A stretch of 25,673 nt of DNA from an uncultured Clostridia bacterium (GTDB lineage: Bacteria > Bacillota > Clostridia > TANB77 > RGIG9151), in contig CAKSUD010000021.1 in NCBI GenBank assembly GCA_934500865.1, positions 1-25,673 of the forward strand. The letters run 5' to 3'. Shown here piece by piece: positions 15,286 through 21,780 of this stretch. The notes under the pieces are model-generated. The model searched no databases. It was not told the origin of the DNA and saw only the letters and a program-made list of their open reading frames with translations. The position numbers and the translations under genes were made by a program. Position 1 is the first letter of the stretch, and each line of letters begins with the position of its first letter.

Positions 15286-17007
15286 ATGAGTGATTTTTGC
15301 GGTATTGTTAAAAAGGAACAAGGTTATTCAGATGTTTTGAATGGTGAGGAACAAAAGATTTATAAGTACAAAGGTGAAACTTACATTGTGAGCTATGACG
15401 GAGAGATATACAACAAAGAAGAAATAAGAGAGGAACTTATATCAAGGGGAGATTATTTCAACACAGATGATGAGGAAGAAATTGTACTAAAATCATATTT
15501 AGCTTGGGGCAAAGAGGCATTGAATAAGTTTGAAGGTGTATTTTCAATTGCAATTTATAGTGTTGATTCAGGAAGGCTGTTTTTGGCTCGTGATCCAATA
15601 GGTGCAAAGGCTATGTTTTTTTCTGTAATTAAGGATGATATAATTTTTTCTAATAACGTAGGAAATATAGTTAAATCTAAATATGTTTCTCCTGAGGTTA
15701 CTTATGAAGGGATAGCTGAATTAATGACTTTAGGCCCTTCAAGAAGACAGAATAGTGCAATATTTAGAAACATAAGCCAACTAGAACCGGGAAGTTACTT
15801 AGAATTTAAGTATCCAAATGCTAATATAGCAAAATATGCTGAATTTGAAGCATATGAACATAACGATTCTTTTGAGGATACTGTAGATAATGTGCGAGAA
15901 ATACTTATTGATTCTATATTAAAACAGTATCCTAAAGACCAAAAAGTTTGTACATTACTGTCGGGCGGACTAGATTCAAGTATTGTCACAACTGTTGTGG
16001 CTGAGGCTGCCCGTGAAGAAGGTAGAACATTAAGAACCTTTTCGGTGGACTATGAAGGAAATGAAACATTCTTTGAGGCAAACGATTTCCAACCTAATTC
16101 TGATGGTGAATGGATAAAAAAGATGGTGGACTTTCTTGGAACAGAACATACGAATATAAGACTAACTAGTGAAGAACTTGTGGAATCTTTAGAAAGTGCA
16201 ATGATAGCTAGAGGATTTCCTGGAATGGGAGATATAGATACATCTCTTCTAAGATTCTGTGGAAAGATGAGTGAATTTGCAGGAATAGGAATGGGAGGAG
16301 AATGTGCTGATGAGGTCTTTGGAGGATATCCTTGGTTTCACAGAGAGGCATTAATAGATTCGGATTTCTTCCCTTGGATACGTTCTGTTGCGGAGAGAGG
16401 CGAGTATGTTAATGAAGAGATAAAACATAATGTGGATATAGTAAAGTTTGCAAAGGATGTATATAGCGATGAATTAAAGAAAGTTCCTGTTTTGGAAGGC
16501 GAAACGCAAAGGGAAAAAAGAATAAGAGAAATTGGATATTTAACATATAGATGGTTTTTACCTGTTTTACTGGAGCGTCAAGATAAAATGGCGGCTAAAG
16601 CTAATTTTAAGGTTAGAGCACCGTTCTGCAACTTTAGTCTTATGAAATATGTATATAACATTCCTTGGGATTACAAAGTGATGGGCGGTATGGAGAAGGG
16701 ACTGCTTAGAACAGCCTTTAAGGATTTACTTCCTAGTGAGGTAATTGAAAGGAAAAAGAGTCCGTACCCTAAGACATTTAATCCGAAATATAGAGAGCTT
16801 GTTATAAGAGAACTAAGTCACATTATTGAAAATCCTACATCTCCTATTTTAGATGTTATTGATTTAGATAATGTACGTCGACTTATTAATGAAGAAGAAA
16901 CGGCGAACAGACCTTGGTTCGGTCAATTAATGCGTGGCCCACAAGTAATGGCATTCTTGATTCAAGTAAACAGTTGGCTAAAAGAATACAAGGTATCCAT
17001 AGTCTAA
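15286..17007 (+). CDS. asnB: Asparagine synthetase (AsnB type) with reduced glutaminase domain
   Basis: It makes asparagine from aspartate and ATP. The synthetase domain looks intact: SGGLDSS at 226-232 (PP-loop), GMGGECADEVFGGYPWF, DKMAAKANFKVRAPF and KGLLRTAFKDLLP. The N-terminal class II amidotransferase domain, which normally frees ammonia from glutamine, looks damaged. The cysteine is residue 5 (MSDFC) instead of 2, and the RGPDD segment is absent. The NGE motif reads DGE at 38-40, only 37 residues in where about 70 are usual, and the D-T-E motif reads E-E-E. The enzyme may use free ammonia, unless the leader is removed and the fold is non-standard. ATG 15286, five bases after GGAGG, is clearly better than the start at 15265. 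It lies just upstream of yqfC. No promoter of its own is obvious after the greA terminator. Confidence 0.87.
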   Translation: MSDFCGIVKKEQGYSDVLNGEEQKIYKYKGETYIVSYDGEIYNKEEIREELISRGDYFNTDDEEEIVLKSYLAWGKEALNKFEGVFSIAIYSVDSGRLFLARDPIGAKAMFFSVIKDDIIFSNNVGNIVKSKYVSPEVTYEGIAELMTLGPSRRQNSAIFRNISQLEPGSYLEFKYPNANIAKYAEFEAYEHNDSFEDTVDNVREILIDSILKQYPKDQKVCTLLSGGLDSSIVTTVVAEAAREEGRTLRTFSVDYEGNETFFEANDFQPNSDGEWIKKMVDFLGTEHTNIRLTSEELVESLESAMIARGFPGMGDIDTSLLRFCGKMSEFAGIGMGGECADEVFGGYPWFHREALIDSDFFPWIRSVAERGEYVNEEIKHNVDIVKFAKDVYSDELKKVPVLEGETQREKRIREIGYLTYRWFLPVLLERQDKMAAKANFKVRAPFCNFSLMKYVYNIPWDYKVMGGMEKGLLRTAFKDLLPSEVIERKKSPYPKTFNPKYRELVIRELSHIIENPTSPILDVIDLDNVRRLINEEETANRPWFGQLMRGPQVMAFLIQVNSWLKEYKVSIV

Positions 17008-17021
17008 GGTGGTGATGGGCT

Positions 17022-17312
17022 ATTTTTAGAAGGAGTGCGGCAAATAAAATAAAGAAGAGATTTGCAGATATTGGCGATTTGCCTAGTGAACTTGTGACTA
17101 ATCGTTCACGTATGGTAATGCTTGGCAACACTGAATTTATGATTGAAAATTATGATGGAATTATTGAATACGAAGTGAATAGAATTAGAGTAAGTACTGC
17201 TTCGGGTAAAGTTGCCATCATAGGTGAAGATTTAACTATTAGTGAATTGGATAATGAAGAATTACTCGTTAGTGGTTGTATAAAAAGTATAGAACTTGAA
17301 GGGAATGAGTAA
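17022..17312 (+). CDS. yqfC: YqfC/YabP-family sporulation protein, unusual start
   Basis: This is a small sporulation protein of the YqfC (YabP) family. It shows VTNRSRMVMLGNTEFMIENY, GIIEYEVNRIRV and a LLVSGCIKSIEL ending, and is followed at once by yqfD, its usual partner. The start is a puzzle. The first conventional start in frame is TTG 17079, which has no ribosome site and loses the basic N-terminus (FRRSAANKIKKRFADIGD). A near-complete Shine-Dalgarno AAGGTGGTGAT at 17006-17016 lies nine bases (from GGTGG) before ATT 17022. An ATG at 17015 is in another frame and stops after four codons, but joins the gene if one T of the T5 run at 17023-17027 is removed. I use ATT 17022, with a frameshifted ATG as the alternative. 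Confidence 0.75.
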   Translation: MFRRSAANKIKKRFADIGDLPSELVTNRSRMVMLGNTEFMIENYDGIIEYEVNRIRVSTASGKVAIIGEDLTISELDNEELLVSGCIKSIELEGNE

Positions 17313-17314
17313 TC

Positions 17315-18304
17315 TTGGGAGACAATTTATTTACAAGGACTGAGAAATTTTTTAGAGGATATGTTACTGTGTGTGTAGAGGGGATATTCTTAGAGAAGTT
17401 TACTAATCTTTGTGCGGTAAATTGTCTCCCTTTTTGGAATGTAAAGAGATATGGAATGGCGAAAATGTCCGGTTATACGACTATTCCGGGATATAGAAAG
17501 ATGAGAAATGTAGCGAAGAAGTGTGGCTGTAGAGTAAAACTGAATAGACGGAGAGGTGTCCCGTTTATTTTACATAAGTACAGGAAAAGAAAGATTTTTG
17601 CTATTGGAATTGTTTTGTTTTTAGTGTTTATTAAACTAAGTGGGTTATTTGTATGGCAGGTAGACGTTGTGGGGAATGTGTCGCCGATTAGCGATGAGAT
17701 TTTGGCACAGGTGGAGGAGCTTGGAGTAAAGAGAGGGACATTAAAAAGTGAAATTAATATAAGAGATATGGCAAGTAAATTAATGGTGAAAAGAAGTGAC
17801 TTAAGTTGGGTCGGGGTAGAGATTGATGGTATGAGGCTAAAGGTTAGAGTGGTGGAGAAGGCTAAAGTGCCGGAGAGAATTGATGAAAATGCTGTTTGCA
17901 ATATAGTGGCAAGTAAGCCTGGAATGATTATAGGAATTAACACATTACAAGGTACACAAATGGTAGAAGTTAACGATATTGTGGATAAAGGAGATGTTTT
18001 GGTTTCAGGGATAATTGAGATGCAACAGTTCCCGGATAAAACTCAGCGAGTTCATTCGTTAGCAGAGATAGAGGCAAAGGTTTGGTATGAAAGAAGTAAA
18101 ACATTAAAACTATCTTCTGCTCGTCCAAATGAAGAAATTGAACTAATTGCATACAATATTGCGTTAGATAAGATAAATAAGGAGATACCTAAGGAAGCAA
18201 AGGTTTCTAATGTGTCGAAGGCCGTTAAGTATGGAGAGGGAAGCGTTACTGTGGATGTTATTGTAGAGACGGTGGAGGACATTGGTGTGGAAGTGGGGAT
18301 GTAG
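17315..18304 (+). CDS. yqfD: Sporulation protein YqfD, shortened
   Basis: A sporulation membrane protein, paired with YqfC as in other endospore formers. The N-terminal soluble part (FFRGYVTVCVEGIFLEKFTNLC) is typical. One membrane segment follows at about 94-113 (FAIGIVLFLVFIKLSGLFVW), then a POTRA-like region (VDVVGNVSPI) and the conserved KPGMIIGINTLQGTQMVEVNDIVDKGD-type core. It ends with VETVEDIGVE. At 329 residues it is about 60 shorter than usual. The gap lies after the KVWYE motif (near residue 266), where a variable segment normally precedes the last domain. TTG 17315 is the only conventional start consistent with homology; a weak AAGGG site lies 11 bases upstream. The usual phoH/ybeY genes do not follow; accessory DNA begins here instead. 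Confidence 0.88.
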   Translation: MGDNLFTRTEKFFRGYVTVCVEGIFLEKFTNLCAVNCLPFWNVKRYGMAKMSGYTTIPGYRKMRNVAKKCGCRVKLNRRRGVPFILHKYRKRKIFAIGIVLFLVFIKLSGLFVWQVDVVGNVSPISDEILAQVEELGVKRGTLKSEINIRDMASKLMVKRSDLSWVGVEIDGMRLKVRVVEKAKVPERIDENAVCNIVASKPGMIIGINTLQGTQMVEVNDIVDKGDVLVSGIIEMQQFPDKTQRVHSLAEIEAKVWYERSKTLKLSSARPNEEIELIAYNIALDKINKEIPKEAKVSNVSKAVKYGEGSVTVDVIVETVEDIGVEVGM

Positions 18305-18369
18305 AACAAAAAATGTCTAACATTTATTTTCTATTTGAGAAACAGTGTAAGCAAAAATAGTATAATATA

Positions 18370-18398
18370 TTTCCTTTTTGGAAACAATATGGTATAAT
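18370..18398 (+). promoter_or_regulatory. Fic-gene promoter with candidate operator
   Basis: The extended -10 TGGTATAAT (TATAAT at 18393-18398) is preceded by the inverted repeat TTTCC-TTTTT-GGAAA at 18370-18384, which covers the -35 area. A palindrome here is a reasonable binding site for the HTH domain of the protein encoded next (autoregulation). Confidence 0.5.
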
Positions 18399-18426
18399 AT
18401 AAATAGGATTGAAAAGAGGTGAGGTT

Positions 18427-19365
18427 ATGAGTTTAGGCGATAAAATAAAAAAATATAGGGAAGAAAATAAAATGACTCAAAGAGACATCGCAGAAATATT
18501 GGAGGTAGAACCTGGAACAGTTTCTAAATATGAGGCTGGAATGTTAGAACCTAATATTAAGGCTATAAAAAGATTATCTGAAACGTTTGGAATTACAACA
18601 GATGAATTGCTAAGAGAAGATGATGAAACATTTGATGTATTAAAAGTGAATGTTTTAGAAGTGTTAAAAGAACAAAAAGAATTGAAACTAAAAGGAAATC
18701 TATATCATAACACTCAAATCACTTTTACATATAACACAAATCATATTGAAGGAAGTAAGTTGACAGAAGATCAAACAAGATACATTTTTGAAACTAACAC
18801 AATATTATTTGAAGGTGAAACAGTAGCAAGTGTAGATGATATATTGGAAACAGTAAATCATTTCAAATTAGTTGATTACATGTTAGATGTTGCACAAGAA
18901 AATCTAACAGAAGAAATGATGAAAAAATTTCATGTAATATTAAAAGAAGGAACAATGGATAGTAGACAATCATGGTTTAATGTTGGAGAATATAAAAAGA
19001 TTGTAAATGAAGCGGGAGTGATGAAAACGACACCACCTAAGGAAACTCCAAAGGCAATGCAAAAATTAATGGAATGGTATAACTCACTATCTAAAGTAAC
19101 AATAAAAGAGATAATTGAATTTCATGCAAGATTTGAAAAAATACATCCATTTCAAGATGGCAATGGAAGAGTAGGAAGAATGATAATGTTTAAGGAATGT
19201 TTAAAGAACAATATTATTCCATTTATCATATTAGACAAAGACAAATTATTTTATTATAGAGGGCTAAAAGAATATCAAGGGAATAGGGAAAAAGGATATT
19301 TGATAGATACGTGCTTAAATGCACAAGATCAATATATCAAAATGTTAGAATATTACTTGAAGTAA
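18427..19365 (+). CDS. Fic-domain protein with N-terminal Xre-type HTH
   Basis: A predicted AMP-transferring (or de-AMPylating) enzyme joined to a DNA-binding domain. Residues 1-65 are an HTH_3/Xre domain (MTQRDIAEILEVEPGTVSKYEAG). Residues 104-109 (TNHIEG) match the class II Fic inhibitory motif (S/T)xxxE(G/N), with E108 expected to block ATP binding. The Fic core HPFQDGNGRVGR spans 240-251. ATG 18427 follows AGAGGTGAGG; the TTG at 18409 lies before that site. It is the first gene of the accessory region, right after yqfD, and no separate antitoxin gene is visible, in keeping with an internal inhibitory helix. Comparable HTH-Fic proteins regulate their own promoters or modify host targets; the target here is unknown. 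Confidence 0.88.
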   Translation: MSLGDKIKKYREENKMTQRDIAEILEVEPGTVSKYEAGMLEPNIKAIKRLSETFGITTDELLREDDETFDVLKVNVLEVLKEQKELKLKGNLYHNTQITFTYNTNHIEGSKLTEDQTRYIFETNTILFEGETVASVDDILETVNHFKLVDYMLDVAQENLTEEMMKKFHVILKEGTMDSRQSWFNVGEYKKIVNEAGVMKTTPPKETPKAMQKLMEWYNSLSKVTIKEIIEFHARFEKIHPFQDGNGRVGRMIMFKECLKNNIIPFIILDKDKLFYYRGLKEYQGNREKGYLIDTCLNAQDQYIKMLEYYLK

Positions 19366-19403
19366 TCTAAAAGCAAGTAACTTCTGTTTTTTCTGTATCC
19401 ATA

Positions 19404-19438
19404 ATCTACCATAAATTTTGACGGCGGAAATGGTAGAT
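19404..19438. repeat. Inverted repeat ATCTACCAT/ATGGTAGAT
   Basis: Perfect 9-bp arms (19404-19412 and 19430-19438) with a 17-base spacer lie in the non-coding stretch between the Fic gene and the tRNA fragment. No T run follows, so it is not a standard terminator. It may be a protein site near the element boundary. The stretch 19366-19554 holds no gene I can support. Confidence 0.6.
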
Positions 19439-19554
19439 AAGGTTAATATTACAAAATAATTTACACTAAAACAAAACAACTTAATGCTTATAGCTGTAAC
19501 ACTTTGAAACATTTAAAAACAATTCGAAATAATAGGTAAAATAAGCAAGAGTAC

Positions 19555-19600
19555 GCTCATAACCCAAAGGTCGCAGGTTCGAGTCCTGCCCCCGCAACCA
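19555..19600 (+). repeat. 3' fragment of an initiator-tRNA-like gene, candidate att site
   Basis: Forty-six bases from the anticodon loop (CTCATAA) to CCA match the 3' part of bacterial tRNA-fMet, including T arm GCAGGTTCGAGTCCTGC and acceptor end CCCCCGCAACCA. The 5' half is absent: nothing upstream can form the acceptor or D arm. Homology starting in the anticodon loop is what tyrosine-integrase insertion into a tRNA gene leaves behind. A second, more diverged copy lies at 23466-23506. Confidence 0.8.
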
Positions 19601-19610
19601 AAGAAACAGT

Positions 19611-19651
19611 AAAACCTTACAGGCATATGGCTTGCAAGGTTTTATTTTTTT
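19611..19651 (+). terminator. Terminator after the first tRNA fragment
   Basis: AAAACCTT (19611-19618) pairs with AAGGTTTT (19636-19643) and an A plus T run follows. It probably belonged to the original tRNA gene or came with the mobile element. Confidence 0.65.
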
Positions 19652-19678
19652 GTCTTCTACTCTAAAATTAGTGGATTT

Positions 19679-19697
19679 GACAGTCATTTGACAGCCA
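19679..19697 (+). repeat. GACAGTCA / GACAGCCA repeats, left end
   Basis: Two copies (19679-19686 and 19690-19697) lie about 80 bases inside the left tRNA fragment. Matching repeats lie inside the right fragment (23284-23334). The arrangement resembles arm-type integrase sites. Confidence 0.55.
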
Positions 19698-19831
19698 CCG
19701 ACACGGAAAATATGGAAAAATTGGAAACCTATGAAGAGGAATTTTTGATATTGTTGTCGTAGTAACATATATGAAAAAAGTAAATAACATAAAAAACAAA
19801 CATATCAAACATGCTACACTAAACCCAAATT

Positions 19832-19881
19832 TACCAAAAATAATTTGGAATTTTTTGTGAGTATTCGGTAGATTTTTGGTA
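19832..19881. repeat. Inverted repeat TACCAAAAAT/ATTTTTGGTA
   Basis: Perfect 10-bp arms (19832-19841 and 19872-19881) with a 30-base spacer lie just upstream of the methyltransferase-XhlA chimera. They could be an operator or recombination site; no function is shown. Nothing coding is supportable between 19652 and 19934. Confidence 0.55.
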
Positions 19882-19934
19882 TAAAGTTATGATATTATAA
19901 ACAGTGAAATACAAAAGAAACAGAGGTAGTAAAT

Positions 19935-20279
19935 ATGAGTAAAAAATATAAAGTTTTAGATTTATTTTGTGGTGCAGGTGGATTAAGTAAAGGATTTGAA
20001 ATGGCTGGATTCGATATCGTTGGTGGTGTTGACTTTAACCAGGAAGCGATAGATACATATAATCATAATTTTAAAAAAGCGAAAGGAATTTGTTGTGATA
20101 TACTAAATTTATCTGACGAAGAAATAGAAGAGTTCCAAAAATTAGATGAAAGAGTCAGCTCGATAGAAAAAGAACCTGCAAATGATTTCAAAGAAATAAA
20201 GAAACAAATAAGAAATTCAACCATAAGTGTGATAATAGGAGCTGTTATTGGAGCTATTATTACACTGCTTTTAAAATGA
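19935..20279 (+). CDS. Chimera: DNA cytosine methyltransferase start fused to XhlA-like holin tail
   Basis: This 114-residue frame joins two unrelated parts. Residues 1-66 are the beginning of a C5-cytosine methyltransferase: motif I VLDLFCGAGGLSKGFEMAGF binds AdoMet, followed by VGGVDFNQEAIDTYNHNF. The catalytic PCQ motif and everything after it are missing. From about residue 67 (KLDERVSSIEKE) to the end it is the typical tail of an XhlA-type phage holin/haemolysin, with a short coiled coil and a C-terminal membrane helix (STISVIIGAVIGAIITLLLK). A deletion between a methyltransferase gene and a phage lysis gene, in frame, explains this. Methylation activity can be excluded; membrane activity is conceivable. 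It starts with a weak GAGGTAG site and is followed within 15 bases by a second holin-like gene. Confidence 0.75.
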   Translation: MSKKYKVLDLFCGAGGLSKGFEMAGFDIVGGVDFNQEAIDTYNHNFKKAKGICCDILNLSDEEIEEFQKLDERVSSIEKEPANDFKEIKKQIRNSTISVIIGAVIGAIITLLLK

Positions 20280-20293
20280 GAGGAGCTAAAAAT

Positions 20294-20505
20294 ATGAAAG
20301 AAAAAATAGTAAAATTAATAAATGTGAAAAGTATTGTAACCATTGTGCTTACGGTACTTTTTTTATATTAGCACTAAAACAAATTATAGATAGCAATGCA
20401 GTAATTACCATTTACACAACTGTAATAGCTTTTTATTTTGGAACACAATTTGAGAAGAAAGGAACAGAAACAAATGAAGATAATACAGAACTACCCAACA
20501 AATAA
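20294..20505 (+). pseudogene. Small phage holin, interrupted by or using a -1 frameshift at T TTT TTA
   Basis: From ATG 20294 (AGGAG at 20281-20285) the frame encodes MKEKIVKLINVKSIVTIVLT-type sequence and stops at TAG 20369-20371. In the -1 frame it continues from 20365 as ILALKQIIDSNAVITIYTTV and on to TAA 20505. That makes about 70 residues with two membrane segments and a hydrophilic tail ending in TELPNK, the expected shape of a phage holin. The switch falls at CTT TTT TTA (20357-20365), where T TTT TTA is in the correct phase for -1 slippage. Whether this is programmed, transcriptional slippage, a decay mutation or an assembly error cannot be told here. The tail overlaps the amidase start by 32 bases, and holin next to amidase is a standard lysis cassette. 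Confidence 0.7.
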
Positions 20506-21163
20506 TAATTGTTATCTAAAAGGACAAACAATTAAAATTAATGGAATTATGGTACATTCTACTGCTTGTCCAGGAGTCAAAGCAAGCAACTTTTTAAAAA
20601 GTTGGGATACAGCGAAACCAAACGGTAATTCAGTATGTGTTCATGCATTTGTAGATGACACAGGAATATATCAAACACTTCCGTGGAATTACCAAGGATG
20701 GCACGCAGGTGGTAATGCAAATAATTCGTATATAGGATTTGAAATATGTGAGCCGAAAGATTATTCTGACAAAGAATATTTCCTAAAAGTAAAATCGGAA
20801 GCGGTAAAATTATGTGTGTATTTGTGCAAAAAGTTCAACTTAGCCCCCGAATCAATATTAACTCATTGCGAGGGATATAAATTAAAAGGAAAAACATTTG
20901 CTTCTAATCATGCAGACATATATCACTGGTGGAAAAAATATCATAATTACACGATGAATGACTTTAGAAATGAAGTGAAAAAAGCTTTAGAAAGTGAGGA
21001 AAAAAAGATGAAATTTAATACAGGAATAGAAGCATTAAATTACTTAACAGAAAAAGGCAGAATTACAAATAAAGAATATTGGCAAAAAGTATTAGATACA
21101 ACTAGAAATACTGAATACTTATTCATAAAATGGGCTCAAGATGTATATTTGCTTGAAAAATAA
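20474..21163 (+). CDS. Phage-type N-acetylmuramoyl-L-alanine amidase (endolysin)
   Basis: This zinc amidase (Amidase_2/PGRP fold) cuts the bond between MurNAc and the stem peptide. Conserved positions are H28 in IMVHSTA, the WNYQGWHAGG and YIGFEICEP blocks, H131 in ILTHCEGY, and H146-A-D148 near the end of the domain; H28, H131 and D148 are the likely zinc ligands. Residues from about 180 form a small C-terminal helical segment (GIEALNYLTEKGRI), perhaps for wall binding. ATG 20474 gives the usual short N-terminus; the frame is open upstream to 20438, but that part overlaps the holin. There is no signal peptide, as expected for an endolysin released by a holin. A terminator follows. Confidence 0.92.
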   Translation: MKIIQNYPTNNNCYLKGQTIKINGIMVHSTACPGVKASNFLKSWDTAKPNGNSVCVHAFVDDTGIYQTLPWNYQGWHAGGNANNSYIGFEICEPKDYSDKEYFLKVKSEAVKLCVYLCKKFNLAPESILTHCEGYKLKGKTFASNHADIYHWWKKYHNYTMNDFRNEVKKALESEEKKMKFNTGIEALNYLTEKGRITNKEYWQKVLDTTRNTEYLFIKWAQDVYLLEK

Positions 21164-21197
21164 TGATATAATATCACAATAAATAGTAATTTGTAAG

Positions 21198-21225
21198 GCA
21201 AGTAAATAATACTTGCTCTTTTTTT
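21198..21225 (+). terminator. Terminator after the amidase gene
   Basis: GCAAGTA (21198-21204) and TACTTGC (21210-21216) form a 7-bp stem followed by TCTTTTTTT. Confidence 0.8.
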
Positions 21226-21236
21226 ACATAAAATAT

Positions 21237-21267
21237 TGTAGCCTTTTTTGATGTTAAAAGATGTTAA
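21237..21267 (+). promoter_or_regulatory. Possible ECF-type promoter of the sigma gene
   Basis: TGTAGCC with a following T run (21237-21249) resembles the -35 of ECF sigma promoters. The octamer GATGTTAA then occurs twice (21250-21257 and 21260-21267), the second copy near a plausible -10. Self-activation would be typical, but the evidence is short motifs only. Confidence 0.35.
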
Positions 21268-21288
21268 TAGTAGAAAGGAGTTTTTTAT

Positions 21289-21780
21289 ATGAGCTTGCAA
21301 GCAAACAAGAAAATTAATTATCAAGAAACCGTAGAAAAATACAGCAACATGGTATATAGACTAGCATATTTCTATACAAATTCAAAATATGATTCAGATG
21401 ATATATATCAAGATGTATTTTTAAAATATTTACAAAATAAAAAAATTTTTGAAAATGAAGAACATAAAAAAGCGTGGCTAATCAAAGTTACTATTAATAG
21501 CTGTAAGAAGATGTGGATTTCTTCTTGGAAAAGAAAAATAATTTCGCTCAATAATGATGAAATAAAATTTGAGATGGAAGAAGATATTGGATTATATAAT
21601 GAAATAAAGAAACTCCCCCAAAAATATAGAACAGTAATACACTTATTTTATTATGAGCGATATTCGATAAAAGATATTAGTGAGATTTTAAGGCAAAAGG
21701 AATCAACAATTAGAACTTGGTTGACTAGAGCTAGAAAATTATTAAAAAAACAAATCAAGGAGGAAGATTTCGATGTTTAA
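21289..21780 (+). CDS. ECF-type RNA polymerase sigma factor
   Basis: An alternative sigma factor of 163 residues. Region 2 lies at about 15-50 (YSNMVYRLAYFYTNSKYDSD then DIYQDVFLKYL) and region 4 at about 100-155 (LPQKYRTVIHLFYYERYSIK, then an HTH ending in STIRTWLTRARKLLKKQI). Region 3 is absent, as in ECF sigma factors. AAAGGAG precedes ATG 21289. Its last codons overlap the next gene by eight bases, so the two are translationally coupled, the usual pattern for sigma and anti-sigma. It lies within the piece bounded by the tRNA fragments, so it is probably mobile-element cargo. Confidence 0.92.
   Translation: MSLQANKKINYQETVEKYSNMVYRLAYFYTNSKYDSDDIYQDVFLKYLQNKKIFENEEHKKAWLIKVTINSCKKMWISSWKRKIISLNNDEIKFEMEEDIGLYNEIKKLPQKYRTVIHLFYYERYSIKDISEILRQKESTIRTWLTRARKLLKKQIKEEDFDV

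Noticed and set aside
17473..17943. 156-aa minus-strand frame opposite yqfD
   Set aside because: Antisense to conserved yqfD sequence with low-complexity composition and no start signals.
19555..19600. A working tRNA gene at the first fragment
   Set aside because: Only the 3' part from the anticodon loop is present. The upstream bases cannot form the acceptor, D or anticodon 5' strands.
19481..19768. Minus-strand frame encoding an RGQDSNLRPLGYE-type peptide
   Set aside because: This peptide is the antisense translation of the tRNA T arm and anticodon region, a well-known spurious annotation. There is no ribosome site, and the frame lies over the att-like fragment and a terminator.
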